Positions 1 through 9,210 of a stretch of 64,000 nucleotides of DNA are shown piece by piece (the stretch's first letter is position 1; each line of letters begins with the position of its first letter). Under the pieces are notes generated by a model, which was given only the letters and a program-made list of their open reading frames with translations, did not search any database and had not been told where the DNA came from. Both the position numbers and the translations under genes were made by a program. Source of the stretch: Promethearchaeia archaeon (GTDB taxonomy: Archaea > Asgardarchaeota > Lokiarchaeia > Sigyniarchaeales > SOKP01); assembly GCA_029856155.1 (NCBI GenBank), contig JAHQWL010000002.1:1-64000 (forward strand). The letters are read 5' to 3'.

Positions 1-119
1 CTGTTGTATAGCATGGATTTCCTAACCATATATTTACTTCCCAAATATACCAGCTAAATAAAAGGTCAATTACCGCTAAGATTATGCGTTTTTGAGTATT
101 TGATATCAAAAGTTTTCAC
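1..119 (-). CDS. Possible N-terminal fragment of a membrane protein cut by the window edge
   Basis: The minus strand is open from a GTG at 119 to the window edge. It encodes about 39 residues beginning MKTLISNTQKR, followed by a hydrophobic, Trp/Tyr-rich stretch that resembles a first membrane segment. An in-frame stop lies a little upstream, so the start must be near here. No ribosome binding site decides it and no family is recognisable in so short a piece. It could be a chance open frame in AT-rich DNA. Confidence 0.3.
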
Positions 120-267
120 AACGATAAATGATATTAAGAAACCTATTTATTGAATTACTATAAGATAGAATTGGTATAGAAATAAAAATATTAATTAAAT
201 AGAAAAAATTTATGAAATTTCTTTTTGGAGCTTGTCTATTTTTTAAAATTATGTGTTATATTGATTG

Positions 268-588
268 TTATTTTTTAGCTTTATCTGGAGGACATCCAAA
301 ATCATCTCTTACTTTGCAATCTCGTTTGCTAGAACTCCCCGGACATGGATTGCATTTTGCTTTTCGCAAAAGGGCTTCAACTTCATTTACCTCATAACCA
401 AAAGATTCTTCTTCTGTCTCATCTACCAGCATATCGTCTTCTATTTTACTCAGATCATAGTCTATATCCTCTTCTAGGTTATCTTTCCAATCTTCCAATT
501 CTAAAATCTCATCTCCATCCTCATCTACCTTTCCTGATGGAACTTCTAAATCTTCATCTTCAACAGGAGCACTCTTTTTTTTAGCCAT
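268..588 (-). CDS. Small acidic protein with four C-terminal cysteines, unknown function
   Basis: The protein has about 106 residues if it starts at the ATG at 588 (MAKKKSAPVED); an in-frame GTG lies nine bases upstream. After a short lysine patch the middle is extremely acidic, a long run dominated by Asp and Glu that is probably disordered. The C-terminal 35 residues turn basic and contain four cysteines (CNPC, then two single Cys), a spacing that could hold one zinc ion. I do not recognise the family. The charge pattern would suit a nucleic-acid or ribosome-associated adaptor, but that is only inference. It stands alone, ahead of the DNA methyltransferase gene and read in the same direction. 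Confidence 0.6.
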   Translation of the reverse strand: MAKKKSAPVEDEDLEVPSGKVDEDGDEILELEDWKDNLEEDIDYDLSKIEDDMLVDETEEESFGYEVNEVEALLRKAKCNPCPGSSSKRDCKVRDDFGCPPDKAKK

Positions 589-744
589 GTTAATCACTTA
601 TATTAAACATACATTCTTACATTTGAATTTTTTTAATATATAATATTTACTAAAATTTAATTTTATTACATTTAAAGTAAATAGTATCAAAAATCATCTG
701 TATTGTCTAATCTTAAATATTAAAAAACTAATGATAAGATTCCA

Positions 745-2835
745 TTAGGATAAATCTTCATTTAGGATCTGATCAATTTGATCCAAGAGAAGTTTATTTT
801 CGTGTATTATATTGAAAAAATTCTCAATGTCATTTAAAGTAGTCTTCAATTCTTCTATTGAATAAGTTTTATATTTATTTATCTGATATCGAGGCAGGAG
901 ATATTTAAATTGAATACGAACCAAATCTACTTTTAAGTATAAGAATTCTCTTATACTATTGAAATTCTTATTGGATTCTAAATAAAACTCATCTAAATAA
1001 AGTAGGTTTACTAAAGCATTACTTAAATTTAAAAAAAATCGCAAAAATTTTTCAATTTCTATTTGATAGTTCTTTTTTAAATACTCTAGCTCTGAGTTTT
1101 TATAGATAAAGTCAGAATTTAGATCATAATACAATTGAGACAAAATTTGTATAATTTTTCCACATTTTGATATAGTAGGAGGAAATTTTTGTGGTACTGG
1201 CAATCTTTTTACAAAACTACCGTTAAATCTTAAGTAACCCCCCGCCATGTGCAGAGAACTAAATAATGTTTTAAAGACGGTATCTAATAATTTAGAGTTT
1301 AATAATGTTAAGAGACAATATAGTTTCTCAGTATCAATCGAAGGAATTCTCACGAGATATAAGCCAGTTATATTAGTAAAGATTCCTGGATCATAGACAC
1401 ATGTTAGATCTTTAGCAATTTCTCTAAAAATTATTTTTTCATTTTTAAAATCTTGCCAAATGAGTTTAAAAGTAGGATTATAATTAAAATATGCGATTTT
1501 AAGATCTCTCTTAGCAATCTTTATTCTTTTATTAAATTTTACATAATATTTTTCTACGTTTCCCGTTCCAATTAATAACAAATCATTATCAGATCGCCGT
1601 TCATCACTGACATTATCAAAATGTTTGCTATATTTTAAAAAACCAAACGGTCGATATATAATTTTTAAATCTTTAAATGATTCAGCTAAGGTTTTAAAGT
1701 TTCTAAATAAATATGTTATTAATTCAATATTTCCTGAGATTGGTATTACTTTAGAAGGTAATTTTTTAATTAATTTTTGATGAAATTTTATAGTCTTAAT
1801 TCTATTATTTTCAATTAAATCATTCATATTATTGAAAATTTTAATTTTTACCTCTTGTTCCTCACTATACTTAGCTTTTTTTAGTGATAAAATAATAGGA
1901 TATGTAGCTGTATTTTGAAATATAGGTAGAGACGATATATTTACAATTTCTTTAATTTCTGATTCATTTAATAATAATAATCTTACTTTGATACCATAAT
2001 CAGCAGATAAGAATTTATTAGGTAATATAAATGAGATATAACCGTCATCTGCCAATAATTCTAAAGATCTTTCAATAAAAATTATAGAAAGATCAAATAA
2101 ACGATAAGCTGATTTAAATCTCTTGGTTAATTTTTTCTTAAATTCAACATCCTTTATCTTTTTATTTTCCACATAAGGTGGATTACCAATTATTATATCG
2201 AATTTATCAGAGCTAAATTCTAAAAGAAAATCTAGGTTAAATAAATTGAAATGTAAATCTAATTTCTCAACGATTTGGTCAATATTTTTGAGATTTATAC
2301 TCTTTAAGTTAGATTTGTTAAATACAACCTTGTTTTCATTAAAAGATAGAAACCATTTAATTAACCTCAGTTTTGAGATAATAATAGCAGAGTGTTCAAT
2401 TTCAATACCATAAAGATTTCTTTCAATTATTACTTTTTTTATATCAAAATCAGAGAGATTTGGCTCTAATATTCTGTATAATTGATATAGTTTTTCAGCT
2501 ACTGATATTAAAAATCTCCCAGAGCCACAAGACGGATCTAGTATCCTTAAATTTTTAATTATTTTAATTAAATTCTGTTTAGTCTTCTGATTTTTAATTG
2601 CTGATAAAAAAATTTCTTTTACATTTGGTTCATCTTTAGTTTCTTTATTAAAAGATATATATCTTTCAAAATAGATTCTAAAGATATTAGATACTATGTA
2701 ATCTACAACTTGGTTTGGAGTATAGATTATTCCAAGATTCCGACTCTTATTTTTTTCAAGAAATTTTTCATTTTCAAAACTCTCAATGTATCTCTCAATA
2801 TAATTTACTAACTTTTGAATTAATGAATCTTCCAT
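745..2835 (-). CDS. Eco57I/TaqI-type N6-adenine DNA methyltransferase
   Basis: This 696-residue protein has the hallmarks of gamma-class N6-adenine DNA methyltransferases. Near residue 100 is the SAM-binding motif DPSCGSGRFL, preceded by the family's YTPNQVVDYIV segment. Near residue 217 is the catalytic motif IIGNPPYVENK. The C-terminal 350 residues resemble the TaqI/Eco57I specificity region that reads the DNA target. I see no PD-(D/E)XK nuclease motif at the N-terminus, which starts almost directly with the methylase fold, so this looks like a modification-only enzyme or one whose restriction partner is elsewhere. The neighbours are housekeeping genes and no restriction gene is adjacent. 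It may serve as a solitary host-marking methylase or a phage-exclusion component; both are inference. Confidence 0.85.
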   Translation of the reverse strand: MEDSLIQKLVNYIERYIESFENEKFLEKNKSRNLGIIYTPNQVVDYIVSNIFRIYFERYISFNKETKDEPNVKEIFLSAIKNQKTKQNLIKIIKNLRILDPSCGSGRFLISVAEKLYQLYRILEPNLSDFDIKKVIIERNLYGIEIEHSAIIISKLRLIKWFLSFNENKVVFNKSNLKSINLKNIDQIVEKLDLHFNLFNLDFLLEFSSDKFDIIIGNPPYVENKKIKDVEFKKKLTKRFKSAYRLFDLSIIFIERSLELLADDGYISFILPNKFLSADYGIKVRLLLLNESEIKEIVNISSLPIFQNTATYPIILSLKKAKYSEEQEVKIKIFNNMNDLIENNRIKTIKFHQKLIKKLPSKVIPISGNIELITYLFRNFKTLAESFKDLKIIYRPFGFLKYSKHFDNVSDERRSDNDLLLIGTGNVEKYYVKFNKRIKIAKRDLKIAYFNYNPTFKLIWQDFKNEKIIFREIAKDLTCVYDPGIFTNITGLYLVRIPSIDTEKLYCLLTLLNSKLLDTVFKTLFSSLHMAGGYLRFNGSFVKRLPVPQKFPPTISKCGKIIQILSQLYYDLNSDFIYKNSELEYLKKNYQIEIEKFLRFFLNLSNALVNLLYLDEFYLESNKNFNSIREFLYLKVDLVRIQFKYLLPRYQINKYKTYSIEELKTTLNDIENFFNIIHENKLLLDQIDQILNEDLS

Positions 2836-2946
2836 TGAAATTTAACTATATATTTTAAATTCCTTTATTTATAAAAATAAAAGAAACTATAATAAAAATA
2901 ATAGAGTTATTAAAAAGATAATTAAAGGAAAACAATTAGATCAATT

Positions 2947-3852
2947 TTGAATTTAATTGAAAATTCAGTTTTATATGATTTAATAAGCCACCCGCAGAAA
3001 ATCTCTACTCTAAAATTTGAGATTATTTCAAATATCTTAAAAACAGTTAAAAATATTTTAGAACAAGAAAATTTACTCTTAGAGTTTAGTTCTAAAGAAA
3101 TTGCTGAAGATGTTTATGTAATAGGGGATATTCATGGAAATTTGGAGACATTAACGAGATTAATTGAAATAATTAATCATAATAACCCGAAAAAAGTCAT
3201 TTTTTTAGGAGATATTGTCGATCGTGGACCCAAGCAATTTGAATGTTTATTAATCGTTTTAGCGTTGAAGATTCTTTACCCATCAAAATATTATTTATTA
3301 AGAGGAAATCATGAAACTTTAGAAATAAATGAATCCTATGGTTTCTTTCAAGATTTCATTTCAAGATTCGATGATCACAGCAAATTTAGTGAAATTTTAA
3401 GTATTTATAATGTATTACCAATATGTGCATTAATTAATAGAGAAATCTTATGTTTACATGGAGGGATTCCTGAAGATGATGGTATTTTAAAGAAACTAAA
3501 AGGTCAAAAATGCAAGAATTTTAGGAAAATATACAATTCAAATGGACAAGGGATTTATCAAATTATGTGGAATGATCCTAAATCTGGATTAGAAGGTTTT
3601 TCCGACAGCTTTAGAGGTCCAGGGATTAAATTTTTTGGAGATGATGTTTTTGAGAATTTTATGAAATATAACGATCTTAAATTCATAATTAGAGCACATG
3701 AATGCTTTCCTGAGGGATATCGATGGTTCTTTAATAATAGATTGTTATCTATATTTTCATCAGCAAATTATCGAGGATCTTATGCTCCAAATCCAGCATC
3801 CTATGCAATAGTAAGAAATAATGATGTAATTCCTAAATTATTGAGTTTATAA
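2947..3852 (+). CDS. PPP-family serine/threonine protein phosphatase (PP1/PP2A/PP5-like)
   Basis: All metal-binding motifs of the phosphoprotein phosphatase family are present in order: GDIHGN (residues 60-65), GDIVDRG near 88, RGNHET near 120, a CLHGGIPED block, and near the C-terminus RAHECFPEGYRW followed by SIFSSANYRG. The SANY-type end resembles eukaryotic PP1/PP2A/PP5 catalytic subunits more than the short bacterial PPPs. At 301 residues it is a bare catalytic domain with a 55-residue N-terminal extension. The start is a TTG and no strong ribosome binding site is visible. It is transcribed away from the methyltransferase and converges on the LSm gene. A role in reversing protein phosphorylation is inferred from the family. 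Confidence 0.9.
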   Translation: MNLIENSVLYDLISHPQKISTLKFEIISNILKTVKNILEQENLLLEFSSKEIAEDVYVIGDIHGNLETLTRLIEIINHNNPKKVIFLGDIVDRGPKQFECLLIVLALKILYPSKYYLLRGNHETLEINESYGFFQDFISRFDDHSKFSEILSIYNVLPICALINREILCLHGGIPEDDGILKKLKGQKCKNFRKIYNSNGQGIYQIMWNDPKSGLEGFSDSFRGPGIKFFGDDVFENFMKYNDLKFIIRAHECFPEGYRWFFNNRLLSIFSSANYRGSYAPNPASYAIVRNNDVIPKLLSL

Positions 3853-3935
3853 AGCAATTCTAGATCACAAATTCACTAGTTTAGGAAATCTAATGTGAAA
3901 TATAAGGGGTAGCTAACAAAATTTTCCTATAATCT

Positions 3936-4199
3936 CTATGTAATTTGAGAAGCGTCTGGTTTAATAAATAAGAGATTATTACCGCGTATAAATATCTCGT
4001 TATATTTAGCCACAGGCGTCCCTTCTAAAAGTTCGGTTGCGTCTTCTAAAATCATGTTCATATATGCGTCAATTTCCTTTAATAGTCCCCTATATTCAGT
4101 TCCATCTTTTAATCTGAGCAAAATTATAGAACCTTGACTATTTTGTAATATTTGTAAAGGATTTTTAGATCTCTGTTGATTATTATTTTTACTTGACAT
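3936..4199 (-). CDS. Sm-like (LSm) RNA-binding protein
   Basis: This 87-residue protein is a single Sm fold. The Sm1 region runs from NPLQILQN through the LKDGTEYRGLLKEIDAYMN turn, where the Asp of DAYMN is the usual uridine-pocket neighbourhood. The Sm2 motif is IRGNNLLFI near residue 70. A 15-residue Lys/Arg/Gln-rich N-terminal tail precedes the fold. Archaeal LSm proteins form six- or seven-membered rings that bind U-rich RNA and take part in RNA processing. The gene is monocistronic and faces the phosphatase gene. Recognition is by motif and length; which LSm paralogue it is cannot be told. Confidence 0.92.
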   Translation of the reverse strand: MSSKNNNQQRSKNPLQILQNSQGSIILLRLKDGTEYRGLLKEIDAYMNMILEDATELLEGTPVAKYNEIFIRGNNLLFIKPDASQIT

Positions 4200-4311
4200 T
4201 TTTAGTCCTTATATCAAAACAATTATTATAATATTTATTAAAAAGATAATTTAAAGATAGAATTTTTTGAATTAAAACCTTACGACATTAAAAACAAGCG
4301 CTAAAATTTAA

Positions 4312-4926
4312 TTGGTTATCATTGTGGAAGAACACTCTAAAAATCAAAATAAAAAGAAAAGCATAATCGAAAAATACAATTCATCATCACGTTTTTATGA
4401 CAAAAGATATAAGGCAATACAAGAAGAAAAATATGGAATTGTATTAAAAAACTTCAGAGCAAATGATAAAATTATTTTAGATCTGGGGTGTGGTACTGGT
4501 TTATTTTTTGAATATATTACAAAATCAATAAAGGAGCAAGGAGAAAGAAAGTGTAATTACGTAGCATTAGATATCTCTTGGAATATGTTATTAAGATTCA
4601 AAGCTAAGGTTATTAATTATAATCATAATAAAAATATTTTAAATTTGATACTTTCAGATATGGAATATTTACCGTTCAGAGAGAATATCTTCTATTCAAT
4701 TTTTTCAATTACATCTTTCCAAAATTTGCCTCATATTCAAATTGGAATCACAGAATCATTTAGGGTAAGTAAAAATAATGCTGATTATAAATTTTCAATA
4801 TTAAAGAAAAAATTAGATTTAGAATGGTTATTAAAAATATTAAAACCTAAGATTGAAGAAATAGAAGTAATAGAAAAAGAAAATCTAGAAGATATTATAA
4901 TTCAAGGAAATGTATTAAAAAATTAG
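4312..4926 (+). CDS. Class I SAM-dependent methyltransferase, substrate unknown
   Basis: The protein has 204 residues with a Rossmann-type methyltransferase core. Motif I is IILDLGCGTGLFFEY near residue 60, followed by an acidic end of strand 2 (YVALDISWNML) and a motif IV-like stretch (LSDMEYLPFRENIF). It resembles ubiquinone/menaquinone-type and small-molecule methyltransferases, but these motifs do not name a substrate. The start shown is TTG; a GTG four codons later is equally possible. The C-terminus is short and Lys/Glu-rich. It converges on the RIO2 kinase gene, with about 11 bases between stops. Confidence 0.8.
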   Translation: MVIIVEEHSKNQNKKKSIIEKYNSSSRFYDKRYKAIQEEKYGIVLKNFRANDKIILDLGCGTGLFFEYITKSIKEQGERKCNYVALDISWNMLLRFKAKVINYNHNKNILNLILSDMEYLPFRENIFYSIFSITSFQNLPHIQIGITESFRVSKNNADYKFSILKKKLDLEWLLKILKPKIEEIEVIEKENLEDIIIQGNVLKN

Positions 4927-4937
4927 TTAAATTGAAT

Positions 4938-5816
4938 TCATTTTTTATAAAAAGAACTAATAATCTCGTTTAAATTGCTTTCGATGCTAAATTTTTTTTG
5001 AAAATAGTTACATATATTTTCGATATCCCTTTTTAACAGTGAATTAGCATTTGGATGATCTGTTGACACCCACTGCAACCAATCAATTATTAGAATGTTT
5101 CCTTCTTCATCCAAAACAATATTAAATTCCCCTAAATCTCCATGTATCATTTTTGCTTTTTTATAGATTATTTTAAGTTGTTTTATAATTCTTTTGAAAA
5201 TTTTCAAAGGATTTTGAATATTTTTTATATAAATTAATTCTTTTCCTCTCAAATATGACATTATAATTATATGTCTGTTATATCCTATTGGCTTTGGAGT
5301 ATTCAATTTGAGTTCATATATTCTCTCAAGAGCTTCATACTCTTTTTTGGCAGCAAGTCTATTTACATAAAGCCAAGAGAGGTGTCCTCTTTCTCCAATA
5401 ATATCCCTTAATTGTTTGATATTTTTAAAGCTGGTTCTCCCCATACGATAAAATTTAGCAGCATAAACGTTTTCATTGTCATCCATGCACCCATATACAT
5501 CTGATTCTTTACCTTTACCTATTAGAGGTCCCAATTGACTAATTATATTTTTTTCAACTAAGGCATGTAAAGCAAGTAAATCATATGCCTTAGAATTAAG
5601 TTTGTAAGCAATTTCATGCCTGGAGGAATCTCTAATTATTAAACCCAGTTTATGAACCTTTTTCAGCCGAAAAAGAGTCTCTTCTATCTTATATCTTGAA
5701 TAGAATTTAATATTATTTACTGTTACATAATCTGATCTCTTCATTCCAATTTCAATTGCCATAAGTATTCTGAGATCTTCCTTATCCATTTTAGTAAGAA
5801 GCTTTGCTACTTCCAC
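4938..5816 (-). CDS. rio2: RIO2-type serine protein kinase / ATPase
   Basis: The first 90 residues form the winged-helix domain typical of RIO2. The RIO kinase core follows: the glycine-rich loop GKGKESDVYG near residue 102, the nucleotide-binding Lys in AAKFYRMG, the catalytic loop MIHGDLGEFNI near 222, and the metal-binding DWLQWVSTDHPNA, which matches the RIO2 consensus rather than RIO1. Rio2 acts in late maturation of the small ribosomal subunit in archaea and eukaryotes. At 292 residues it has the size of archaeal Rio2. It lies 11 bases downstream of the gelsolin-like membrane protein gene on the same strand, so the two are probably co-transcribed. Confidence 0.93.
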   Translation of the reverse strand: MEVAKLLTKMDKEDLRILMAIEIGMKRSDYVTVNNIKFYSRYKIEETLFRLKKVHKLGLIIRDSSRHEIAYKLNSKAYDLLALHALVEKNIISQLGPLIGKGKESDVYGCMDDNENVYAAKFYRMGRTSFKNIKQLRDIIGERGHLSWLYVNRLAAKKEYEALERIYELKLNTPKPIGYNRHIIIMSYLRGKELIYIKNIQNPLKIFKRIIKQLKIIYKKAKMIHGDLGEFNIVLDEEGNILIIDWLQWVSTDHPNANSLLKRDIENICNYFQKKFSIESNLNEIISSFYKK

Positions 5817-5827
5817 ACTTTTTTCAG

Positions 5828-6610
5828 CTAAAAAATGAATTTTCTATAGGTTTTGAAAAAAGATATTAGTTTATATATGTTTGGAATTTCAAAAATCAGT
5901 ATTGCACTCAAATTTAGTAGTAAGAAGATAATAAGATCTTTTTGTGATATTATAAAATTAGTTAAGGTTGATCCTGCTTGAAATAAAAATAAAAAAATCC
6001 CTTGGTTTAAATATAATATTAATCCAGCAGAAATAATTACACCAATTAAAGAAAATATAATAACTTGACTTTCATTCTCAACTATTCCTAATACTATATT
6101 AATAGAAAAGAAAATGAGTGAAATAGTTGTTAAAATTTTCGAATTGTTAATCCAACTATTATATATAGTATTAGTTACGTGATAATTTTCATTAGATACT
6201 GTCCAAAATAAAGATGTAATTAAATTTAAAAAAGATAAAATTGGCAAAATTATGATAGCAATTATTGAAATGCTGTAAATACGTATTGTTGTAAATCTAC
6301 TAAATTTAAGATTTTGATCCTTTCCCGTTTTTATAGATTCTATTACTAATTCAAGTTTATTTTGTATTTCAACCGGAAAATTCTTTTTTGTCATAATAAA
6401 CTGGATGTTTAAATCGGGAAAAGTGGATACCAATTCTTTAATTTGACTAAAACCTTTCCGAAATTTTGCTTTATTACTTTTTGGACCACTCCAAAAATAA
6501 ATGATTTCTTTTTCTTCATCCAAAATTGCACAGATGTCATATGATAATATGCGATGTTCTTCTTCAATCCATTTAGATTTAAACTCATTATATATGAATG
6601 TTCTTAGCAT
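5828..6610 (-). CDS. Membrane protein with N-terminal gelsolin-fold-like domain
   Basis: Residues 1-100 are soluble and residues 105-255 hold about five hydrophobic membrane segments. The soluble part contains a block, ICAILDEEKEIIYFWSG followed by KSNKAKFRKG, that matches the gelsolin/ADF-H repeat pattern: a strand, an Asp-containing turn, an aromatic strand ending in W-x-G, then the long helix. The next strand (LNIQFIMTKKNFP) sits where gelsolin repeats end. Gelsolin-domain proteins that regulate actin are known from Asgard archaea, and actin is encoded in this window. The domain call is from pattern reading alone. If right, the protein could tether actin filaments or monomers to the membrane. 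It is probably co-transcribed with rio2. Confidence 0.55.
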   Translation of the reverse strand: MLRTFIYNEFKSKWIEEEHRILSYDICAILDEEKEIIYFWSGPKSNKAKFRKGFSQIKELVSTFPDLNIQFIMTKKNFPVEIQNKLELVIESIKTGKDQNLKFSRFTTIRIYSISIIAIIILPILSFLNLITSLFWTVSNENYHVTNTIYNSWINNSKILTTISLIFFSINIVLGIVENESQVIIFSLIGVIISAGLILYLNQGIFLFLFQAGSTLTNFIISQKDLIIFLLLNLSAILIFEIPNIYKLISFFKTYRKFIF

Positions 6611-6715
6611 TAATTATCTTATTATCATATCTAAAATAAGTTTTTATTTTTTCTAAAAATAGTTTAAACAAGAACTCAGAAAAATATAGAATTAGTTATG
6701 AGGCTTTTTTTAGGT

Positions 6716-7615
6716 TTAAGTGGTTTCAAGTCTTTTTTGTATTTCTTTCCACATATTAGAAATATATGTTTCATATATTTTTACCGTTTTTTCATCAATA
6801 GATTTAAACCTTTTTTGGACTTTCAAATATTCCGAGATTGGTTTCCGCTTTGATGAGTCTAGAAATCTTTTACTTGATTTTGATAATTCAAATGTTCCAT
6901 TTACAACTTCATAAAGAGGCCAAAATCCAGTTTCATTTGCTAATCGACCAACTATAATTGTATCTTTTGGTTCATATCCCCAACCAGGAGGACAGGGTGA
7001 TAAAATATGAATATATTTTGGACCTTTTATATCTTTTGCCTTTTTGAATTTTTCAAATAAATCAAGAGGGTATGAAGCATTACCTGTTGCCACATAGGGA
7101 ATTCCATGAGCTTCTAAAATTTTTGGCATATTTTTTTTATGACCTAATTTTCCTTCGGGAGTCGTTGTTGTTCGAACCCCTAATGGTGTTGATCCACTTC
7201 TTTGGACCCCTGTGTTCATATAGGCTTCATTATCATAACACGCATAAATAAAATTGGTACCTCTTTCTGCTGCACCACTTAGAGCTTGTATTCCTATGTC
7301 GGTTGTCCCTCCATCTCCAGCAAAAGCAAGAACAGTAATTTCATCTGCCAAACCTTTATCTTCTAATGAAGCTAAGATTCCAGATGCAGAAGCGCCTGTT
7401 GTAGCAAAAGGTGTATGATACACAGATATTTTCGTTGAACAAAAACCTTGCATCCCATGTAATACCGTTAAGCAAGATGCAGGTACAGTTGTAATTGTTT
7501 TAGATCCTAAAGCTTTAAGCGCCATTCTATATATCAATGCCATCCCACATCCCGCGCAAGCGCGAGTGCCTGGATAAATAAATTCCTCTTCCGGGAGATC
7601 CATAACATTTACCAT
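6716..7615 (-). CDS. porB: 2-oxoacid:ferredoxin oxidoreductase (pyruvate type), beta subunit
   Basis: The thiamine-diphosphate subunit: ACAGCGMALIYRMAL near residue 20 supplies two cluster Cys, the GDGGTTDIG block near 100 is the thiamine-diphosphate/Mg site, and YDNEAYMNTGVQRSGSTPLG is highly conserved in pyruvate and related 2-oxoacid oxidoreductases. A further cluster Cys is in SPCPPGWGYEP. The length of 299 is normal for the archaeal four-subunit enzymes. It starts 7 bases after the alpha subunit stop, with a GGAGG-type ribosome binding site. Together the subunits oxidise a 2-oxoacid plus CoA to acyl-CoA, CO2 and reduced ferredoxin. Pyruvate is the likely substrate but related 2-oxoacids cannot be excluded. 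Confidence 0.93.
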   Translation of the reverse strand: MVNVMDLPEEEFIYPGTRACAGCGMALIYRMALKALGSKTITTVPASCLTVLHGMQGFCSTKISVYHTPFATTGASASGILASLEDKGLADEITVLAFAGDGGTTDIGIQALSGAAERGTNFIYACYDNEAYMNTGVQRSGSTPLGVRTTTTPEGKLGHKKNMPKILEAHGIPYVATGNASYPLDLFEKFKKAKDIKGPKYIHILSPCPPGWGYEPKDTIIVGRLANETGFWPLYEVVNGTFELSKSSKRFLDSSKRKPISEYLKVQKRFKSIDEKTVKIYETYISNMWKEIQKRLETT

Positions 7616-7621
7616 ATCATC

Positions 7622-8914
7622 TCAACCTCCTCTAAAGTATGTCGATTCGTCATAATCTTTTAATTCTTCTAATCTTAATCCTAAAAATTCGGTTTTATTA
7701 GTAAAGACTCCTTTCTTAAATTGATCCAATGCTTTATGGATCCCAGAAATGATATGTTCTGTTGTTACATCTCTACCACCTAAGCCTACAATGAATCCCT
7801 TGATTCTTGGAGGCTTTTTTATACCATATAGCGCAGATTTTAATTCATAAGATAAAACACCCTCATATCCATACCCAATATCTCTATCAAAAACAACAAT
7901 ATTTTCTTTATCTTTGAAAAATTCCCTCAATTCCTCCCATGGATATGGTCTAAATAGTTTAAGACTTACTAATCCAATCTTTATTCCCTCAGACCTCAGT
8001 TTTTTTATAGCAACACGAGCTTGAGATGCAACAGATCCCATTGCAAAAATAATTGTATCAGCATCTTCAGTTTGTACTGTTTTATAAATTCCATTCCCAT
8101 AAGATCTCCCAAATATTTTAGCAAATTCATCATGAACTTCTATAATGATATCGATTGAATTTTCTAATGATTTTTGAAGAGCATATCTATATTCATAATA
8201 ACCTGGGGCTGTTCCTTCTGCTCTCTTAACAATATGAGGGGTAGTTACTGGATCGATTCCCTTTACTTGTGATATGTCTGACAGGTTAATATGATGTTTA
8301 AGAGGTGGTAAAAATCCATCAATTAACTCTTGGTTTTCTAATTTAACTGGCATCATTGTATGACTTAGTATATATCCATCATAGGCAACTATTGTAGGTA
8401 GAAATACACGAGGATCCTCAGCAATTTTAAATGCTTGAAGATTCGTATCATAGATTTCTTGATTATTTTCACACATAAATTGAATCCAACCAACATCTCT
8501 GATTGTTATGAAATCAGAATGGTCTGTCCATACTGACCATGGAGCCCCAAGTGATCTAGTTGCGAGATTAATTATTATTGGTAATCTATTTCCTGCTGCC
8601 CAAGGTAACATCTCATACATTAATTCTAGCCCATGAGATGATGTTGCTGTGCCTACTCTTGAACCCGTAACAGAAGCAGCACAACACACTGCCAATGCTG
8701 AATGTTCTGATTCGACTTTTACAAAATTCGCTTTTAGTTTTCCTTCATATATAAATTCAGCAATTTTTTCAACTACAGGACTTTGAGGTGTTATTGGATA
8801 TGCTGAAATAACACCAACTCGAGCTTGTCTAAAAGCATGTGCTGCAGCATGATTTCCAGTTAAAATTTCTATATTATCATTAATATGATTCTTTTTTTCA
8901 TCAATCACGGTCAT
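7622..8914 (-). CDS. porA: 2-oxoacid:ferredoxin oxidoreductase (pyruvate type), alpha subunit
   Basis: This 430-residue subunit carries the pyrimidine-binding and transketolase-C-like domains. ISAYPITPQSPVVEK near residue 38 and VESEHSALAVCCAASVTGSR near 67 are signature blocks of PorA, the latter holding the catalytic-site Glu. NLATRSLGAPWSVWTDHSD matches the substrate region of the pyruvate enzymes. The start ATG overlaps the stop of the delta subunit by four bases, which implies translational coupling. The order delta-alpha-beta is common in archaea; here the gamma subunit is not adjacent but lies 6 kb away on the same strand. Confidence 0.94.
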   Translation of the reverse strand: MTVIDEKKNHINDNIEILTGNHAAAHAFRQARVGVISAYPITPQSPVVEKIAEFIYEGKLKANFVKVESEHSALAVCCAASVTGSRVGTATSSHGLELMYEMLPWAAGNRLPIIINLATRSLGAPWSVWTDHSDFITIRDVGWIQFMCENNQEIYDTNLQAFKIAEDPRVFLPTIVAYDGYILSHTMMPVKLENQELIDGFLPPLKHHINLSDISQVKGIDPVTTPHIVKRAEGTAPGYYEYRYALQKSLENSIDIIIEVHDEFAKIFGRSYGNGIYKTVQTEDADTIIFAMGSVASQARVAIKKLRSEGIKIGLVSLKLFRPYPWEELREFFKDKENIVVFDRDIGYGYEGVLSYELKSALYGIKKPPRIKGFIVGLGGRDVTTEHIISGIHKALDQFKKGVFTNKTEFLGLRLEELKDYDESTYFRGG

Positions 8915-9210
8915 TCAGATTTAACCTCCTCCATTGTAATAGCTTTAACTGGGCATTCTTCCATACATATTCCACAACCCTTACAATATACTAAATCAAT
9001 ACGAGGGGGAATGGTTCTCGTTACAACAGCCTCTGGGCAATAAAGCCAACAATTAAAGCAGCTAGGTTTTCCAGATTTAGCTGGAATGCATTTAGTTAAA
9101 TCGATTATAGGCTTTTTTGAACTCCAAGTTCCAGTTTCACCAGCTTCCCCAATTACCGGTTTTTGAACTGAACCTAATATTTTTTGATAATCTTTTTTTG
9201 AGTCAGTCAT
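8911..9210 (-). CDS. porD: 2-oxoacid:ferredoxin oxidoreductase, delta (ferredoxin) subunit
   Basis: A 99-residue two-cluster ferredoxin subunit. The C-terminal cluster is classical (CKGCGICMEECP). The first cluster is atypical in spacing: one Cys in KCIPAKSGKPSC, then CFNCWLYCPEAVV, as in archaeal PorD proteins. The N-terminal 40 residues include the VIGEAGETGTWSSKKP stretch common in archaeal PorD. It is first in the delta-alpha-beta operon. A plausible promoter is the AT-rich element reading AAAAACTTATATG on the minus strand at about 9260-9272. Confidence 0.93.
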   Translation of the reverse strand: MTDSKKDYQKILGSVQKPVIGEAGETGTWSSKKPIIDLTKCIPAKSGKPSCFNCWLYCPEAVVTRTIPPRIDLVYCKGCGICMEECPVKAITMEEVKSE

